A stretch of DNA of 64,000 bases from JABCPE02 sp963516675 (GCA_963516675.1 CAUQBH010000004.1:1-64000), one strand, 5' to 3'; positions 16,246-24,831 are shown, numbered from the stretch's first letter. Numbers and translations: made by a program. The notes: generated by a model from the letters alone, not told the origin.

Positions 16246-16815
16246 TTATTTATCATCCAAATCAACAAAACTGACTTTCTTCTCAAAAAATCTATATCCC
16301 AAAATAGCCATAGTAACGCCTATTACCAATCCCACAGCCACATCCGTAGGGAAATGCACCGCCAGATACATCCTGCTGAATGCATAAGGCACCGCCCAAA
16401 GATAAACCCAAAACGCCCATCGCAAAACACTTCTCAACACCAAATAAAGAAAAGTGCAGATAGCAAAACTATTGCTGGTATGCCCTGAAAAAAAGCTGTA
16501 TCCTTTTTCCGTAGTGATGATTCTAAGATAAGGTATCAGCTCCTCATTATGCAAGGGACGAAGCCGCTGCACCAGTTCCTTTGTCCCTGTGGTCATCAAA
16601 GCGGTGCACAAAAATGTCAGCGAGAAACAAATCAAAATCCATTTCACCTCTCTTTTAGAAAAATATCTAAATACCAAAAAAAGAATCAGCACATAAAACG
16701 GAATCCAGTTCCATGCATCCGTAATGGTCAGCCAAAAACTATCCCACTCTGTGCTGCCTGTCTGATTGATAAAAATCAACAACTGATGGTCTAAATCTAT
16801 AATACGCTCTATCAT
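16246..16815 (-). CDS. PAP2-family phosphatase, integral membrane
   Basis: A 189-residue type 2 phosphatidic acid phosphatase with about five to six helices. The three PAP2 motifs are present: KELVQRLRP (C1, Lys and Arg), FFSGHTSNS (C2, with the catalytic His) and SRMYLAVHFPTDV (C3, Arg, His and Asp). Family members dephosphorylate undecaprenyl pyrophosphate, phosphatidylglycerol phosphate or lipid A. The substrate here is unknown; undecaprenyl pyrophosphate is plausible given the cell-wall genes nearby and the DUF368 gene at 40 kb. A terminator lies just upstream, so it probably uses a weak promoter or read-through. Confidence 0.88.
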   Translation of the reverse strand: MIERIIDLDHQLLIFINQTGSTEWDSFWLTITDAWNWIPFYVLILFLVFRYFSKREVKWILICFSLTFLCTALMTTGTKELVQRLRPLHNEELIPYLRIITTEKGYSFFSGHTSNSFAICTFLYLVLRSVLRWAFWVYLWAVPYAFSRMYLAVHFPTDVAVGLVIGVTMAILGYRFFEKKVSFVDLDDK

Positions 16816-16827
16816 TTTATTTAAAAA

Positions 16828-16853
16828 AAGGAGGCTATTTATACCGCCTCCTT
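16828..16853 (-). terminator. Terminator after the DUF2004 array
   Basis: GGAGGC pairs with GCCTCC in an AAGGAGGC/GCCTCCTT stem with a 10-base loop. On the minus strand it is followed by a run of seven Ts. It ends the three-gene DUF2004 array before the PAP2 gene. Confidence 0.75.
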
Positions 16854-16872
16854 GTAGATTTTTATTTATGAA

Positions 16873-17343
16873 TTAACTTTCCCAGTCAATAGCAACAATT
16901 TCCCCATCTAAACTAAAATTCACAGCAAGGATTTGATCGCTTTCCTCTGGGCGTATCATATAATCAACCATCACATCTACACCATCTTCCTCATCAGTAG
17001 AATACCAAAGTCCAATGGTTTCTACCTTCATTTCTGCAACGAAATCATCCACATTTTCAGGAATGTTCTCTAATTCCTCTGCATGAAAATCCAAGTATTC
17101 AGAATCCTCCTCCAAATAGGCTTTCAAGGCTTTACGGGCTTTTTCATCCATTGCATCGAAGTTTTTTAGGAATTTTTCAAATGAATTCAGTCTTTCTGAA
17201 GACAAATCATCCTCTCCACTAAACCAAAATTCTACCTCAACAGATGTATTCTTATAAGGAATTTCTTTTTCCCACAATACATCATAACCATTTAACTCTT
17301 CCGTATTTAATTCTCCAAAATACGCATGCTTTAAGTGTTTCAT
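16873..17343 (-). CDS. DUF2004-family protein, copy 1 of 3
   Basis: A 156-residue acidic cytoplasmic protein without signal or membrane segment. It is one of three tandem paralogues (16.9-18.4 kb) that share MKHxKHAYFGELNTEEL at the start, ENIPENVDDFVxxM near the middle and a closing IxAIDWES. I recognise the family as DUF2004. It and copy 2 are the closer pair, and the upstream 85 bases are also duplicated, including the promoter box. Function is unknown. Tandem, divergent, small acidic proteins of this kind often serve as immunity proteins for polymorphic toxins, but no toxin gene is present here. Confidence 0.78.
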   Translation of the reverse strand: MKHLKHAYFGELNTEELNGYDVLWEKEIPYKNTSVEVEFWFSGEDDLSSERLNSFEKFLKNFDAMDEKARKALKAYLEEDSEYLDFHAEELENIPENVDDFVAEMKVETIGLWYSTDEEDGVDVMVDYMIRPEESDQILAVNFSLDGEIVAIDWES

Positions 17344-17377
17344 AAATTATTTGTTTAAAATTATTTCTTTTGTCTAG

Positions 17378-17385
17378 CAAATATA
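17378..17385 (-). promoter_or_regulatory. -7 promoter box for DUF2004 copy 1
   Basis: The minus strand reads TATATTTG, matching TAnnTTTG, 34 bases before the ATG. The same box and flanks are repeated before copy 2. Confidence 0.65.
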
Positions 17386-17429
17386 AATAAATTTCTATTA
17401 TTTACTTTGTAAAACTTCTACTCTATAAA

Positions 17430-17900
17430 TTAACTTTCCCAATCAATAGCAAGAATTTCCCCATTTAGGTCATACTTCACGGCAAGGATTTCATCGCTTT
17501 CCTCTGGGCGTATCATATAGTCAATTATCACTTCACCTGTGGAAGCTTCATAAATAGAATACCAAAGTCCAATGGTTTTTATCTGCATGTCTGTAACGAA
17601 ATCATCTACATTTTCAGGAATATTTTCCAATTCTTCTGCATGAAAATTCAAGTATTCAGGCTCCTCTTCTAAATAGGTTTTTAGGGCTTTACGGGCTTTC
17701 TCATCCACTGCATCAAAGTTTTTTAGGAATTTTTCAAATGAATCCAGCCTTTTTAAGGACAAATCATCCTTTCCACAGAACCAAAAAAATACGATTATAT
17801 TACCATTTTTGTAAGGAATATTTTCTTCCCACAATACATCATAACCATCTAACTCTTCTGTATTTAATTCTCCAAAATAGGCATGTTTTATGTGTTTCAT
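17430..17900 (-). CDS. DUF2004-family protein, copy 2 of 3
   Basis: A 156-residue paralogue of the flanking genes. It differs from copy 1 mainly at about 32-45 (NGNIIVFFWFCGKDD) and in the region after GLWYS (IYEASTGEVII), where it matches copy 3 instead. It thus looks like a mosaic: N-terminal third like copy 1, C-terminal part like copy 3. It has its own promoter box. As with copy 1, no function is known and an immunity role is only a hypothesis. Confidence 0.78.
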   Translation of the reverse strand: MKHIKHAYFGELNTEELDGYDVLWEENIPYKNGNIIVFFWFCGKDDLSLKRLDSFEKFLKNFDAVDEKARKALKTYLEEEPEYLNFHAEELENIPENVDDFVTDMQIKTIGLWYSIYEASTGEVIIDYMIRPEESDEILAVKYDLNGEILAIDWES

Positions 17901-17937
17901 ATTAAATTATTTGTGTAAAATTATTTCTTCTATTTAG

Positions 17938-17945
17938 CAAATATA
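17938..17945 (-). promoter_or_regulatory. -7 promoter box for DUF2004 copy 2
   Basis: TATATTTG on the minus strand, 38 bases before the ATG, in a segment nearly identical to that before copy 1. No such box precedes copy 3. Confidence 0.65.
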
Positions 17946-17985
17946 AATAAATTCCTATTTCCTGCTCATATCCCTCTTCTATCCT

Positions 17986-18444
17986 TTACCCTTCCCAATC
18001 AACAGCAAGGATTTTCCCTTCTAAACTGCACTTCACAGCAAGGACTTGATAGCTTTCCTCTGGGTGTATCGTATAGTCTATTATCACTTCACCTGTGGAG
18101 GCTTCATCAATGGAATACCACAGCCCAACGGATTTTATCTGCATCTCTGCAACGAAATCAGGAATATTCTCCAATTTTTCTACATAAAAACTAAAATACT
18201 TAAAATTTTCCTCTATATAAACTTTCAGAGCTTTACGGGCTTTTTCTTCTATTGTATCAAATTCTTTTAGGAATTTTTCAAATAAATCCAGCCTTTCTAT
18301 GGATAAATCATCTTTTCCACAGAACCAAAAACCTACACTTACAGTTCCATTTTTGTAAGGAATATTTTCTTCCCACAATATATCATAATCATCCAACCCT
18401 TCCGTATTTAATTTCCCAAAATATGGATGCTCTAAGTATTTCAT
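17986..18444 (-). CDS. DUF2004-family protein, copy 3 of 3
   Basis: The most diverged of the three paralogues, 152 residues. It lacks the four residues ENVD-like insert in the ENIPENVDDFV segment (here ENIPDFV) and has a more divergent FKYFSFYVEKLENI stretch. The ends remain clear: MKYLEHPYFGKLNTEGL and KILAVDWEG. It has no TAnnTTTG box and lies about 40 bases after the DUF2807 gene, so it may be cotranscribed with it. Confidence 0.75.
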   Translation of the reverse strand: MKYLEHPYFGKLNTEGLDDYDILWEENIPYKNGTVSVGFWFCGKDDLSIERLDLFEKFLKEFDTIEEKARKALKVYIEENFKYFSFYVEKLENIPDFVAEMQIKSVGLWYSIDEASTGEVIIDYTIHPEESYQVLAVKCSLEGKILAVDWEG

Positions 18445-18482
18445 ACTAAACTAATAAATGTAAATAATTTCCTGCCACTTGC

Positions 18483-19193
18483 TTATTTTACACTCACTCT
18501 ACCAGAGCCATTGATTTTCTGCTTTATTTTCTTTGGATTTCCTTTGATAGTAACATCACCAGAACCCGCTATGGAAATATCCACATCTTTGGTCACATAG
18601 GCAGAAACATCGCCCGAACCATTGATATTGATAACGGCTTTTTCGGCTTTTAGGTTTGGAACTTCTACATCACCGCTGCCATTGATATTGATAGATAAAT
18701 TATCAGTTTTCCCACCTACTCGGATATCGCCTGAACCATCTATTTTTAAAGCAAGAGAAGAAGCATCCACCTGCAAACGCACATCACCGCTACCATATAC
18801 ATCAACCTCTAAAGCCTTTGTTTCCAGATTTTTTTCGGTGTAAATATCCGCAGAACCTTTGATGACCACTTGTTTCAAACGAGAATCCACAGGAACATAA
18901 ATGATGATAGGCTCTTTTACTTTGTATCTGTTCTTTCCTGTGTCTATTTTCAGCAGGCCATCAGACACCTCTGTCTGTATGAGCGGAAGGATGTTGTCAG
19001 GAGCTTTTATTTTAATCTTGCCGACCTCTCCATCCGTAAAAATAACATCATAGCTACCCAAAACCTCTATTCTGTCATACGCAGAAAGCTGTTTTTCTTG
19101 GGAAATAATATTGCTGCTCCCCACAACTACTTGACCTTTACTACAATTTATCAACAGTAAAGCCAAAAATACTAATGCGATTACTCTTTTCAT
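18483..19193 (-). CDS. DUF2807 (head GIN domain) lipoprotein-like protein
   Basis: A 236-residue exported protein. The leader ends in LLINC, a possible lipobox with Cys17. The mature protein is a DUF2807 putative auto-transporter adhesin head GIN domain, a right-handed parallel beta structure. The repeated NGSGDV-type turns are plain (GSGDVRLQVD, GSGDIRVGG, NGSGDVEVPN, NGSGDVSAYV, GSGDVTIKG, NGSGRVSVK). The family is widespread in Bacteroidota and of unknown function; surface or periplasmic scaffolding is the usual guess. Confidence 0.85.
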   Translation of the reverse strand: MKRVIALVFLALLLINCSKGQVVVGSSNIISQEKQLSAYDRIEVLGSYDVIFTDGEVGKIKIKAPDNILPLIQTEVSDGLLKIDTGKNRYKVKEPIIIYVPVDSRLKQVVIKGSADIYTEKNLETKALEVDVYGSGDVRLQVDASSLALKIDGSGDIRVGGKTDNLSININGSGDVEVPNLKAEKAVININGSGDVSAYVTKDVDISIAGSGDVTIKGNPKKIKQKINGSGRVSVK

Positions 19194-19264
19194 GATGTTA
19201 TTATTTAAAATTATTGATTAAAACTAATAAACCAAGAGGTTTTCCATCTTTCCGAAGAGAAATT

Positions 19265-19717
19265 CTAAACGAATTCTTTTTCCATTTGGATATGTTTTAC
19301 TCCTGCATCATCATAGGGCTCTCCTATTGGCTGAAAACCAAATTTCTTATAAAAATCCAAAAGATAATACTGAGCCGAGATGGTGATTTTCTGTTCTCCG
19401 AAAAGCCTTTCCATTTCGCTTAAAACCTTATCAATAAGGGTTTTTCCCAGTTTTATCTTTCGGTAATCTTTATGTATGAGAACCCTTCCAAAAGCCGCCG
19501 AACCATAATGTTTTTCAAACTCAAAAAGCCTCGCATAAGCCACCAATTTCTCCCCATCATACCCCAGCAGATGAGCAGCCTTTTGGTCTAGTCCGTCCAT
19601 ATCTTGGTAAAAACAATGCTGCTCCAATGTAAAAACCTCCTCACGAAGTTGTAAAAGTGCATACAACTCATTTATATTCAGTTCATTGAAGAATTTTGTT
19701 TCCCAAGTAAGTTCCAT
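19265..19717 (-). CDS. GNAT N-acetyltransferase, ElaA-like
   Basis: A 150-residue GCN5-related acetyltransferase. The acetyl-CoA site is at FGRVLIHKDYRKIKLGKTLI (about 84-103), with the expected R/KxxGxG/K-type loop in slightly altered form. The N-terminal FFNELNINELYALLQLREEVFTLEQHC is typical of the ElaA subgroup. Substrate is unknown. It starts 10 bases after the speB stop and is the last gene of a long minus-strand run. Confidence 0.85.
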   Translation of the reverse strand: MELTWETKFFNELNINELYALLQLREEVFTLEQHCFYQDMDGLDQKAAHLLGYDGEKLVAYARLFEFEKHYGSAAFGRVLIHKDYRKIKLGKTLIDKVLSEMERLFGEQKITISAQYYLLDFYKKFGFQPIGEPYDDAGVKHIQMEKEFV

Positions 19718-19727
19718 TTATTTTTGA

Positions 19728-20579
19728 TTACTTTTTAGACAAATGGTAGTAAGCCAGCATCTTGTAGTATAATTTCGCTGCCAAGAATGCCGTAGGTTTT
19801 GGATTAGCAGAATCCATAAGTTCCACGATATCAAACGCAACTACATTACATTTCTCAAAAACTTTCTTTAATAATTTCAAAGTAGGATACCAAGCCAATC
19901 CCCCTGGCTCTGGTGTTCCCGTAGAAGGCGCAATAGATGGATCAAAAGCATCCAAATCTATCGTAATATACACATTACCAGAAACTTTACTAAGGACATC
20001 TTCTATCCAGTTTGGATTTTCAGCAATCTCGTGCGCCCAGAAACACTGCCCTTTTGGGACATACTGCATTTCTTCCACATCACATGAACGGATTCCTACC
20101 TGAACCAAATTATGCTTTTGATTAGCCTCAAAAACTGCACAAGCGTGATTAGAAGTAGAACCATGAAACTCTGGTCTTAGGTCTGTATGGGCATCCAGCT
20201 GAAGCACTGTAAGGTTTTCGTACTTCTCTCCCACGGCACGGATAGAACCGATAGACACAGAATGTTCCCCTCCAAAAAGTGTGAAAAGCTTGTCATGCTG
20301 AAGCATTTCTTTTGTTTTTTGATAAACAGCCTCTGTCATGGCTTCTGGCGAAGAATCCTCTGTAACTTCTCCAGCCAAATAAACACCCTCCAAATACGGC
20401 TCTGTAGCAGTTTCTATATCATAGAGTTCCATATTTTCTGAAGCATCTAAGAAAAGTTCAGGGCCTTTATCCGCTCCCTTTCCCCAAGTAGAAGTTCCAT
20501 CATAGGGAACTGTCACCAGCATTACTTTTGAGTTTTCTAATGTTGCATTTTCTTCTGGTATTCCTGCGTATGTTTTCAT
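19728..20579 (-). CDS. speB: Agmatinase
   Basis: A ureohydrolase that converts agmatine to putrescine and urea with two Mn ions. The metal ligands are all in place: His106 in FGGEHSVSIG, DAHTD at 129-133 and DLDAFD at 208-213, followed by PSTGTPEPGGL. The 283-residue length fits agmatinase. The EPGGL stretch and the SNHACAVF region favour agmatinase over arginase or formiminoglutamase. The SpeA-type arginine decarboxylase that would supply agmatine is also in this window, at 57-58.4 kb, but in a separate transcript. Confidence 0.9.
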   Translation of the reverse strand: MKTYAGIPEENATLENSKVMLVTVPYDGTSTWGKGADKGPELFLDASENMELYDIETATEPYLEGVYLAGEVTEDSSPEAMTEAVYQKTKEMLQHDKLFTLFGGEHSVSIGSIRAVGEKYENLTVLQLDAHTDLRPEFHGSTSNHACAVFEANQKHNLVQVGIRSCDVEEMQYVPKGQCFWAHEIAENPNWIEDVLSKVSGNVYITIDLDAFDPSIAPSTGTPEPGGLAWYPTLKLLKKVFEKCNVVAFDIVELMDSANPKPTAFLAAKLYYKMLAYYHLSKK

Positions 20580-20622
20580 TTTTTATGTATTTAAATTCTA
20601 TTTTTAACTAATTTTCAATCAC

Positions 20623-21480
20623 TTATCTCAAATCACAAATCTCCTTCACAAGAGCTGGATATTTCTCAAATAATTTTTTACCCCCAGCGATTTCTCCCTT
20701 TATTTCTACTATATTATCATAATTAATATGCGGATATTTTTCATAGACAATGTCCCTTATCTCGCATTCATCTTCGTTTTCATGGTTTTCAGAATAGGCA
20801 TCATCACTCACATAGAGCAGTTCCTCTGCCCAAGTGTCCCCGATGTCAAAATGATATTTCCCACTGATGAAAGCATTGATATCTTTGGTTATATCTTCAA
20901 AAAATTCTTTCCCTTTCAGCAAAAGCCAGCATCGAAAATAGATAAATCCATCAGCAGAAACATAAGGCTCTTCCTCAAAAGAATAAACATCATCTTTTTT
21001 CTCAAAATCACAATTTAAAATGATGTAAAGCTCTGCTATCTGGGCTGTATAGAGTTCCATCAGTTTTTCTTGCATAGTTTTTTCAAAAGCCACCAAACGC
21101 TCTTTTCCATGCTTCGCCAGATAACTTGTCAGCTTTTCCAGATGCTCTTCTACATCGTAGGCATCCCACTTTTTCTTGTTGTATTTATAGCTTTTTTCGA
21201 TGGCTTCCCAAAACAAAAATTCAGCTTTTTCCTCCTCGCTCATTTCTATTTTAGCAGGGATTTCTTCGTTTGGAGAAACTTCTACATAGCCTTTTTTCAT
21301 CTTTTGAGCAATGAGTTTTTCGCTTTCCTTTTGGCATTCTTCTTCACTCGCGAATTTCTTTGTCATTTCTCGCCCAGCAGTTCCTATTTTTCCGTAATGA
21401 ACGATTTGTTCCTCCCCTTCATATTCTATATTCCAAAACTTATCGGACAAATCATTTTGATTGATAAAAAACCGTTTCAT
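20623..21480 (-). CDS. WGR domain plus DUF4240 protein
   Basis: A 285-residue cytoplasmic protein with two recognisable parts. Residues 1-70 form a WGR domain (FWNIEYEGEEQIVHYGKIGTAG...KKGYVEV), a module found in PARPs and in many bacterial proteins. From about 85 the sequence matches DUF4240 (FLFWEAIEKSYKYNKKKWDAYDVEEHLEKL...FIYFRCWLLLKG). WGR domains are often linked to nucleic acid binding, but no enzyme motif is visible. It lies between murA and speB in the same orientation, with short gaps. Confidence 0.8.
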   Translation of the reverse strand: MKRFFINQNDLSDKFWNIEYEGEEQIVHYGKIGTAGREMTKKFASEEECQKESEKLIAQKMKKGYVEVSPNEEIPAKIEMSEEEKAEFLFWEAIEKSYKYNKKKWDAYDVEEHLEKLTSYLAKHGKERLVAFEKTMQEKLMELYTAQIAELYIILNCDFEKKDDVYSFEEEPYVSADGFIYFRCWLLLKGKEFFEDITKDINAFISGKYHFDIGDTWAEELLYVSDDAYSENHENEDECEIRDIVYEKYPHINYDNIVEIKGEIAGGKKLFEKYPALVKEICDLR

Positions 21481-21503
21481 CGCTAGTTTTTTTGAAGATT
21501 AAA

Positions 21504-22817
21504 TTAAATTTTTATTCGCTCAATATCTGCGCCTATGGCTTTTAGTCGGTCTTCTATATCTTCGTAGCCTCGGTCTATCTGCTCTATATTGTGAATTATA
21601 CTTTTTCCCTCAGCAGAAAGAGCCGCTATCAGAAGGGCATTTCCAGCTCTGATGTCTGGCGAAATCAATGTAGTTCCTCTCAATGGCGTCTCGTGGTTAA
21701 GCCCGATTACTGTAGCTCTATGCGGGTCACAAAGGATGATTTGTGCTCCCATATCGATTAGTTTATCCACGAAAAACAGACGGCTTTCGAACATTTTCTG
21801 ATGAACTAGAACACTTCCCTTCGCCTGAGTAGCCACAACTAAAATAATTGAAAGCAAATCTGGCGTAAAACCTGGCCAAGGAGCATCAGAAACGGTCAAA
21901 ATAGACCCATCGATGAACTTTTGTATTTTATAATTTTCCTGCGATGGAATGTAGATATCATCTCCTTTTCGCTCTAATTTTATCCCTAATTTTCGGAATG
22001 TATCAGGAATGATGCCGAGCTGTTCCCAGTTCACATTCTTGATGGTAATCTCTGACTTTGTCATCGCTGCCAGCCCAATCCAAGAACCGATTTCCACCAT
22101 ATCTGGAAGGAGTACATGTTCCGTTCCTCCAAGGCTTTCCACGCCTTCTATAGTCAGCAGGTTAGAGCCTATTCCTGTTATTTTCGCTCCCATTCTATTG
22201 AGCATCTTGCAGAGCTGCTGGAGATACGGCTCACAGGCTGCATTGTAAATTTGGGTTGTTCCCTTAGCCAAAACAGCCGCCATGATGATATTGGCTGTTC
22301 CCGTTACCGAAGCCTCCTCCAAGAGAATAAATTTTCCGTTTAATTCCTTAGCTGTAAGGGTGTAAAAACTTTCTTCTTCATTAAAATTAAATTCTGCTCC
22401 CAGCTCCACAAACCCCTGAAAATGGGTATCCAGCCTTCTTCTTCCTATCTTGTCTCCCCCTGGTGTAGGCATATACGCCTCACCGAAACGCGCAAGCATC
22501 GGCCCTAAAAGCATCACAGAGCCTCTAAGCTTTGCTCCATCTTTTCTAAATTCCTTTGATTTAATGTAGTCAAAATGGATATTATCAGCCTGAAAAGTAA
22601 AATCGCCTTTTCCGTTTTTAATTACTTTTACCCCAAAATCTTGCAGAATTTCTATCAAACGATTAACATCCTTAATATCTGGTATATTACTGATTCTCAC
22701 AGGCTCAGAAGTCAAAAGCACAGCGCAAAGTATTTGCAGCGCTTCGTTTTTAGCTCCTTGTGGTGTGATTTCTCCGCTTAGTTTTTTTCCTCCTCTTATC
22801 TGAAATGCTTCTGTCAT
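21504..22817 (-). CDS. murA: UDP-N-acetylglucosamine 1-carboxyvinyltransferase, Asp-type active site
   Basis: Catalyses the first committed step of peptidoglycan synthesis, adding enolpyruvate from PEP to UDP-GlcNAc. Two inverted alpha-beta domains of the EPSP-synthase type are evident, with GAKNEALQIL (21-30) and LRGSVMLLGPMLARFG (98-112). The loop that carries the general-acid cysteine in E. coli (PGGCAIG) reads PGGDKIG here, so Cys115 is replaced by Asp122. This substitution is known from Mycobacterium and Chlamydia, where it gives intrinsic fosfomycin resistance. The ATG overlaps the DUF4290 stop by 4 bases. At 437 residues it is slightly longer than the E. coli enzyme. Confidence 0.96.
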   Translation of the reverse strand: MTEAFQIRGGKKLSGEITPQGAKNEALQILCAVLLTSEPVRISNIPDIKDVNRLIEILQDFGVKVIKNGKGDFTFQADNIHFDYIKSKEFRKDGAKLRGSVMLLGPMLARFGEAYMPTPGGDKIGRRRLDTHFQGFVELGAEFNFNEEESFYTLTAKELNGKFILLEEASVTGTANIIMAAVLAKGTTQIYNAACEPYLQQLCKMLNRMGAKITGIGSNLLTIEGVESLGGTEHVLLPDMVEIGSWIGLAAMTKSEITIKNVNWEQLGIIPDTFRKLGIKLERKGDDIYIPSQENYKIQKFIDGSILTVSDAPWPGFTPDLLSIILVVATQAKGSVLVHQKMFESRLFFVDKLIDMGAQIILCDPHRATVIGLNHETPLRGTTLISPDIRAGNALLIAALSAEGKSIIHNIEQIDRGYEDIEDRLKAIGADIERIKI

Positions 22818-23431
22818 CTTTTTCTATTTTTTTGTGAATGATGGTTTCTTTTTTTATGATTATTTCTCTTATTTCTGCTTGGGTGATAGATTTTACTTTT
22901 GTCTAAAGTTTCTATTCCTGTCAAATCTAATTTATCCTGAGAAAGTTCCTTTAAATGCCTGAAAATCACTTCGTCCTGTACATGTTCTTTGTTATAGACA
23001 TTATAGGATTTTTTCATATTATTGGCAATTACCTGTATCAGAGCCTCTTTCTCCTCACCTTCTTCCAGCTCTATGGCTCTATCTATGAGCTGTAAAATGC
23101 TCTTTCCGTAGAACTTGTATTCATTGTCAAAAGATGGATAATCCATTCTATTGGGCTTTTGGGCAAGTTCCTCCTTCGTTGGGAAAGGATACGGCGCATC
23201 TACATCCAAGTCATAATCTGCTAAAATATACAAGTGATCCCAGAGTTTATGCTTATAATTTTCCTCATCGCGGAGATGAGGATTTCTTTGTCCCATAAAT
23301 TCTACTATAGTTTTCGCCACTTCGTTTCGCTCTTCCTTAGAAGGTAGTGATTTACAGTACTCTACCATCATCTGGATATTTCTGCCATATTCTGGCATGA
23401 GCAACTTTGTGCGGTTTGTGTTATACTCCAT
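22814..23431 (-). CDS. DUF4290 protein
   Basis: A 205-residue protein of a Bacteroidota-specific family (DUF4290) that is regularly found just before murA. It is mainly helical, with KLLMPEYGRNIQMMVEYC near the start and KLWDHLYILADYDLDVDAPYPFP at about 63-85. It ends in a very basic His/Asn/Lys/Arg tail (from about 180), which suggests nucleic acid or membrane-phosphate contact. Its stop overlaps the murA start by 4 bases, so translation is probably coupled. Function is unknown; conserved context suggests a cell-wall role. Confidence 0.85.
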   Translation of the reverse strand: MEYNTNRTKLLMPEYGRNIQMMVEYCKSLPSKEERNEVAKTIVEFMGQRNPHLRDEENYKHKLWDHLYILADYDLDVDAPYPFPTKEELAQKPNRMDYPSFDNEYKFYGKSILQLIDRAIELEEGEEKEALIQVIANNMKKSYNVYNKEHVQDEVIFRHLKELSQDKLDLTGIETLDKSKIYHPSRNKRNNHKKRNHHSQKNRKR

Positions 23432-23484
23432 TGTGTTGATTGATAAAATTTTGAATAAGCCTAAACGACCTATCTCATTGAAAA

Positions 23485-24822
23485 CTAATTAACTAAGTCT
23501 AATCCTCCGAAATTTCCAGAACTCATCATCAAGTAAGCGCCTTGGGTCTTGTCCAGCGTGTTCCAGTATTCGTGGAGGCTTTCGGCATTGGTAAAGACTT
23601 TCAGGTCTGGATTACCAAATTTTTCTTTAATCATTTCAGGAGAAATCGGCTCCATTCTTTTGATTTTCAAGGCTTCTTCCGAATAGAAAATCACTCCTGT
23701 ATCCAGCCCGTCCATTGCTCCTTTGTATTGTTCTAAAAATATGGGATTCAGCGAACTATAAGTATGAAGCTCTAAAAATCCGTAAGTTTTTTCTTGCTTA
23801 AACTGCTCCTTGAAAGCCGCCACAGTTGCTTTTACCTTGGATGGAGCGTGTGCAAAATCTTTATACAAAATTCCGCCATCTTTTCTTTCCACTTTTTCTA
23901 ATCGTTTGGAAGCACCTTTGAAACTCATTATCGCCTCATAAAACTCCTCCTCCATGATGCCCAGCTGCTGGCAGATAAGTTTTGCGCCTTCCATATTGAG
24001 CAAATTATGTTTCCCAAAAACAGAGAGCGGAATTTCGCCCATGCTTGTTTTTAGATAAACTTTCCCTTCGCGAATGCTGTATTCAGGAGTTTTGTAAGGC
24101 AGTTTTCGGAAATATTTCTGGCTGTTTTCTACGATTTTTACCACTTCTTCATCCTCCTCATTATACACCAAAACTCCGCCAGAAGTGATGCTTTCGGTAA
24201 ATTTTCTGAACTGCTCTAAATAAGCATCAAAAGTCTTAAAAACATTGATATGATCCCATGCTATGCCGCTGATTAGGGCAATATTTGGGTGATAATGCAG
24301 GAATTTAGGCTGTCTGTCATCAGCAGAAGAAAGATACTCATCGCCTTCCAAAATCATAAAGTCTGTATCTTCGGTGATTTTCACCATGCAGTCAAACCCT
24401 TCCAGCTGGGCGCCCACCATGTAGTCTATTTCCTTGTTGTGAAAATTCAGCACATGCAGAATCATAGAAGTGATGGTCGTTTTCCCATGTGAACCAGCAA
24501 TGACCACTCTGGTTTTTTCCTTGCTCTGCTGATAGAGAAACTCTGGATATGAATAGATTTTTAATCCCAATTCCTTGGCTCTTGCCAGTTCTGGATTGTC
24601 CGCATGGGCGTGCATTCCTAAAATTACAGCATCTATATCCGCTGTGATTTTTTCTGGAAACCAGCCAAATTCCTTTGGAAGAATGCCTTTCTGCTCCAAT
24701 CGTGTTTTTGAGGGTTCAAAGATGGCATCATCTGAGCCCGTAACCTCATAGCCTTTATTTTTCAGTGCGATAGCAAGATTGTGCATGGCACTCCCTCCTA
24801 TGGCGATAAAATGAACTTTCAT
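23485..24822 (-). CDS. mpl: UDP-N-acetylmuramate:L-alanyl-gamma-D-glutamyl-meso-diaminopimelate ligase
   Basis: A Mur-ligase family enzyme of murein recycling that re-attaches the L-Ala-D-Glu-mDAP tripeptide to UDP-MurNAc. The N-terminal IAIGGSAMHNLAIALKNKGYEVTGSD (residues 6-31) is the UDP-MurNAc domain. The ATP loop is GSHGKTTITSMI (about 109-120). Later come LEGDEYLSSADDR and the C-terminal KDFAHAPSKVKATV. The N-terminal GGSAM and the DEY/SSADDR sequences match Mpl rather than MurC. It fits next to murA. The plsC-like gene ends 9 bases before its start. Confidence 0.9.
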   Translation of the reverse strand: MKVHFIAIGGSAMHNLAIALKNKGYEVTGSDDAIFEPSKTRLEQKGILPKEFGWFPEKITADIDAVILGMHAHADNPELARAKELGLKIYSYPEFLYQQSKEKTRVVIAGSHGKTTITSMILHVLNFHNKEIDYMVGAQLEGFDCMVKITEDTDFMILEGDEYLSSADDRQPKFLHYHPNIALISGIAWDHINVFKTFDAYLEQFRKFTESITSGGVLVYNEEDEEVVKIVENSQKYFRKLPYKTPEYSIREGKVYLKTSMGEIPLSVFGKHNLLNMEGAKLICQQLGIMEEEFYEAIMSFKGASKRLEKVERKDGGILYKDFAHAPSKVKATVAAFKEQFKQEKTYGFLELHTYSSLNPIFLEQYKGAMDGLDTGVIFYSEEALKIKRMEPISPEMIKEKFGNPDLKVFTNAESLHEYWNTLDKTQGAYLMMSSGNFGGLDLVN

Positions 24823-24831
24823 ATTTTTCTT

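Noticed and set aside
21070..21486. 138-aa Phe-rich plus-strand ORF opposite the WGR-DUF4240 gene
   Set aside because: Low-complexity hydrophobic translation of the antisense of Lys/Glu-rich coding sequence; no independent support.
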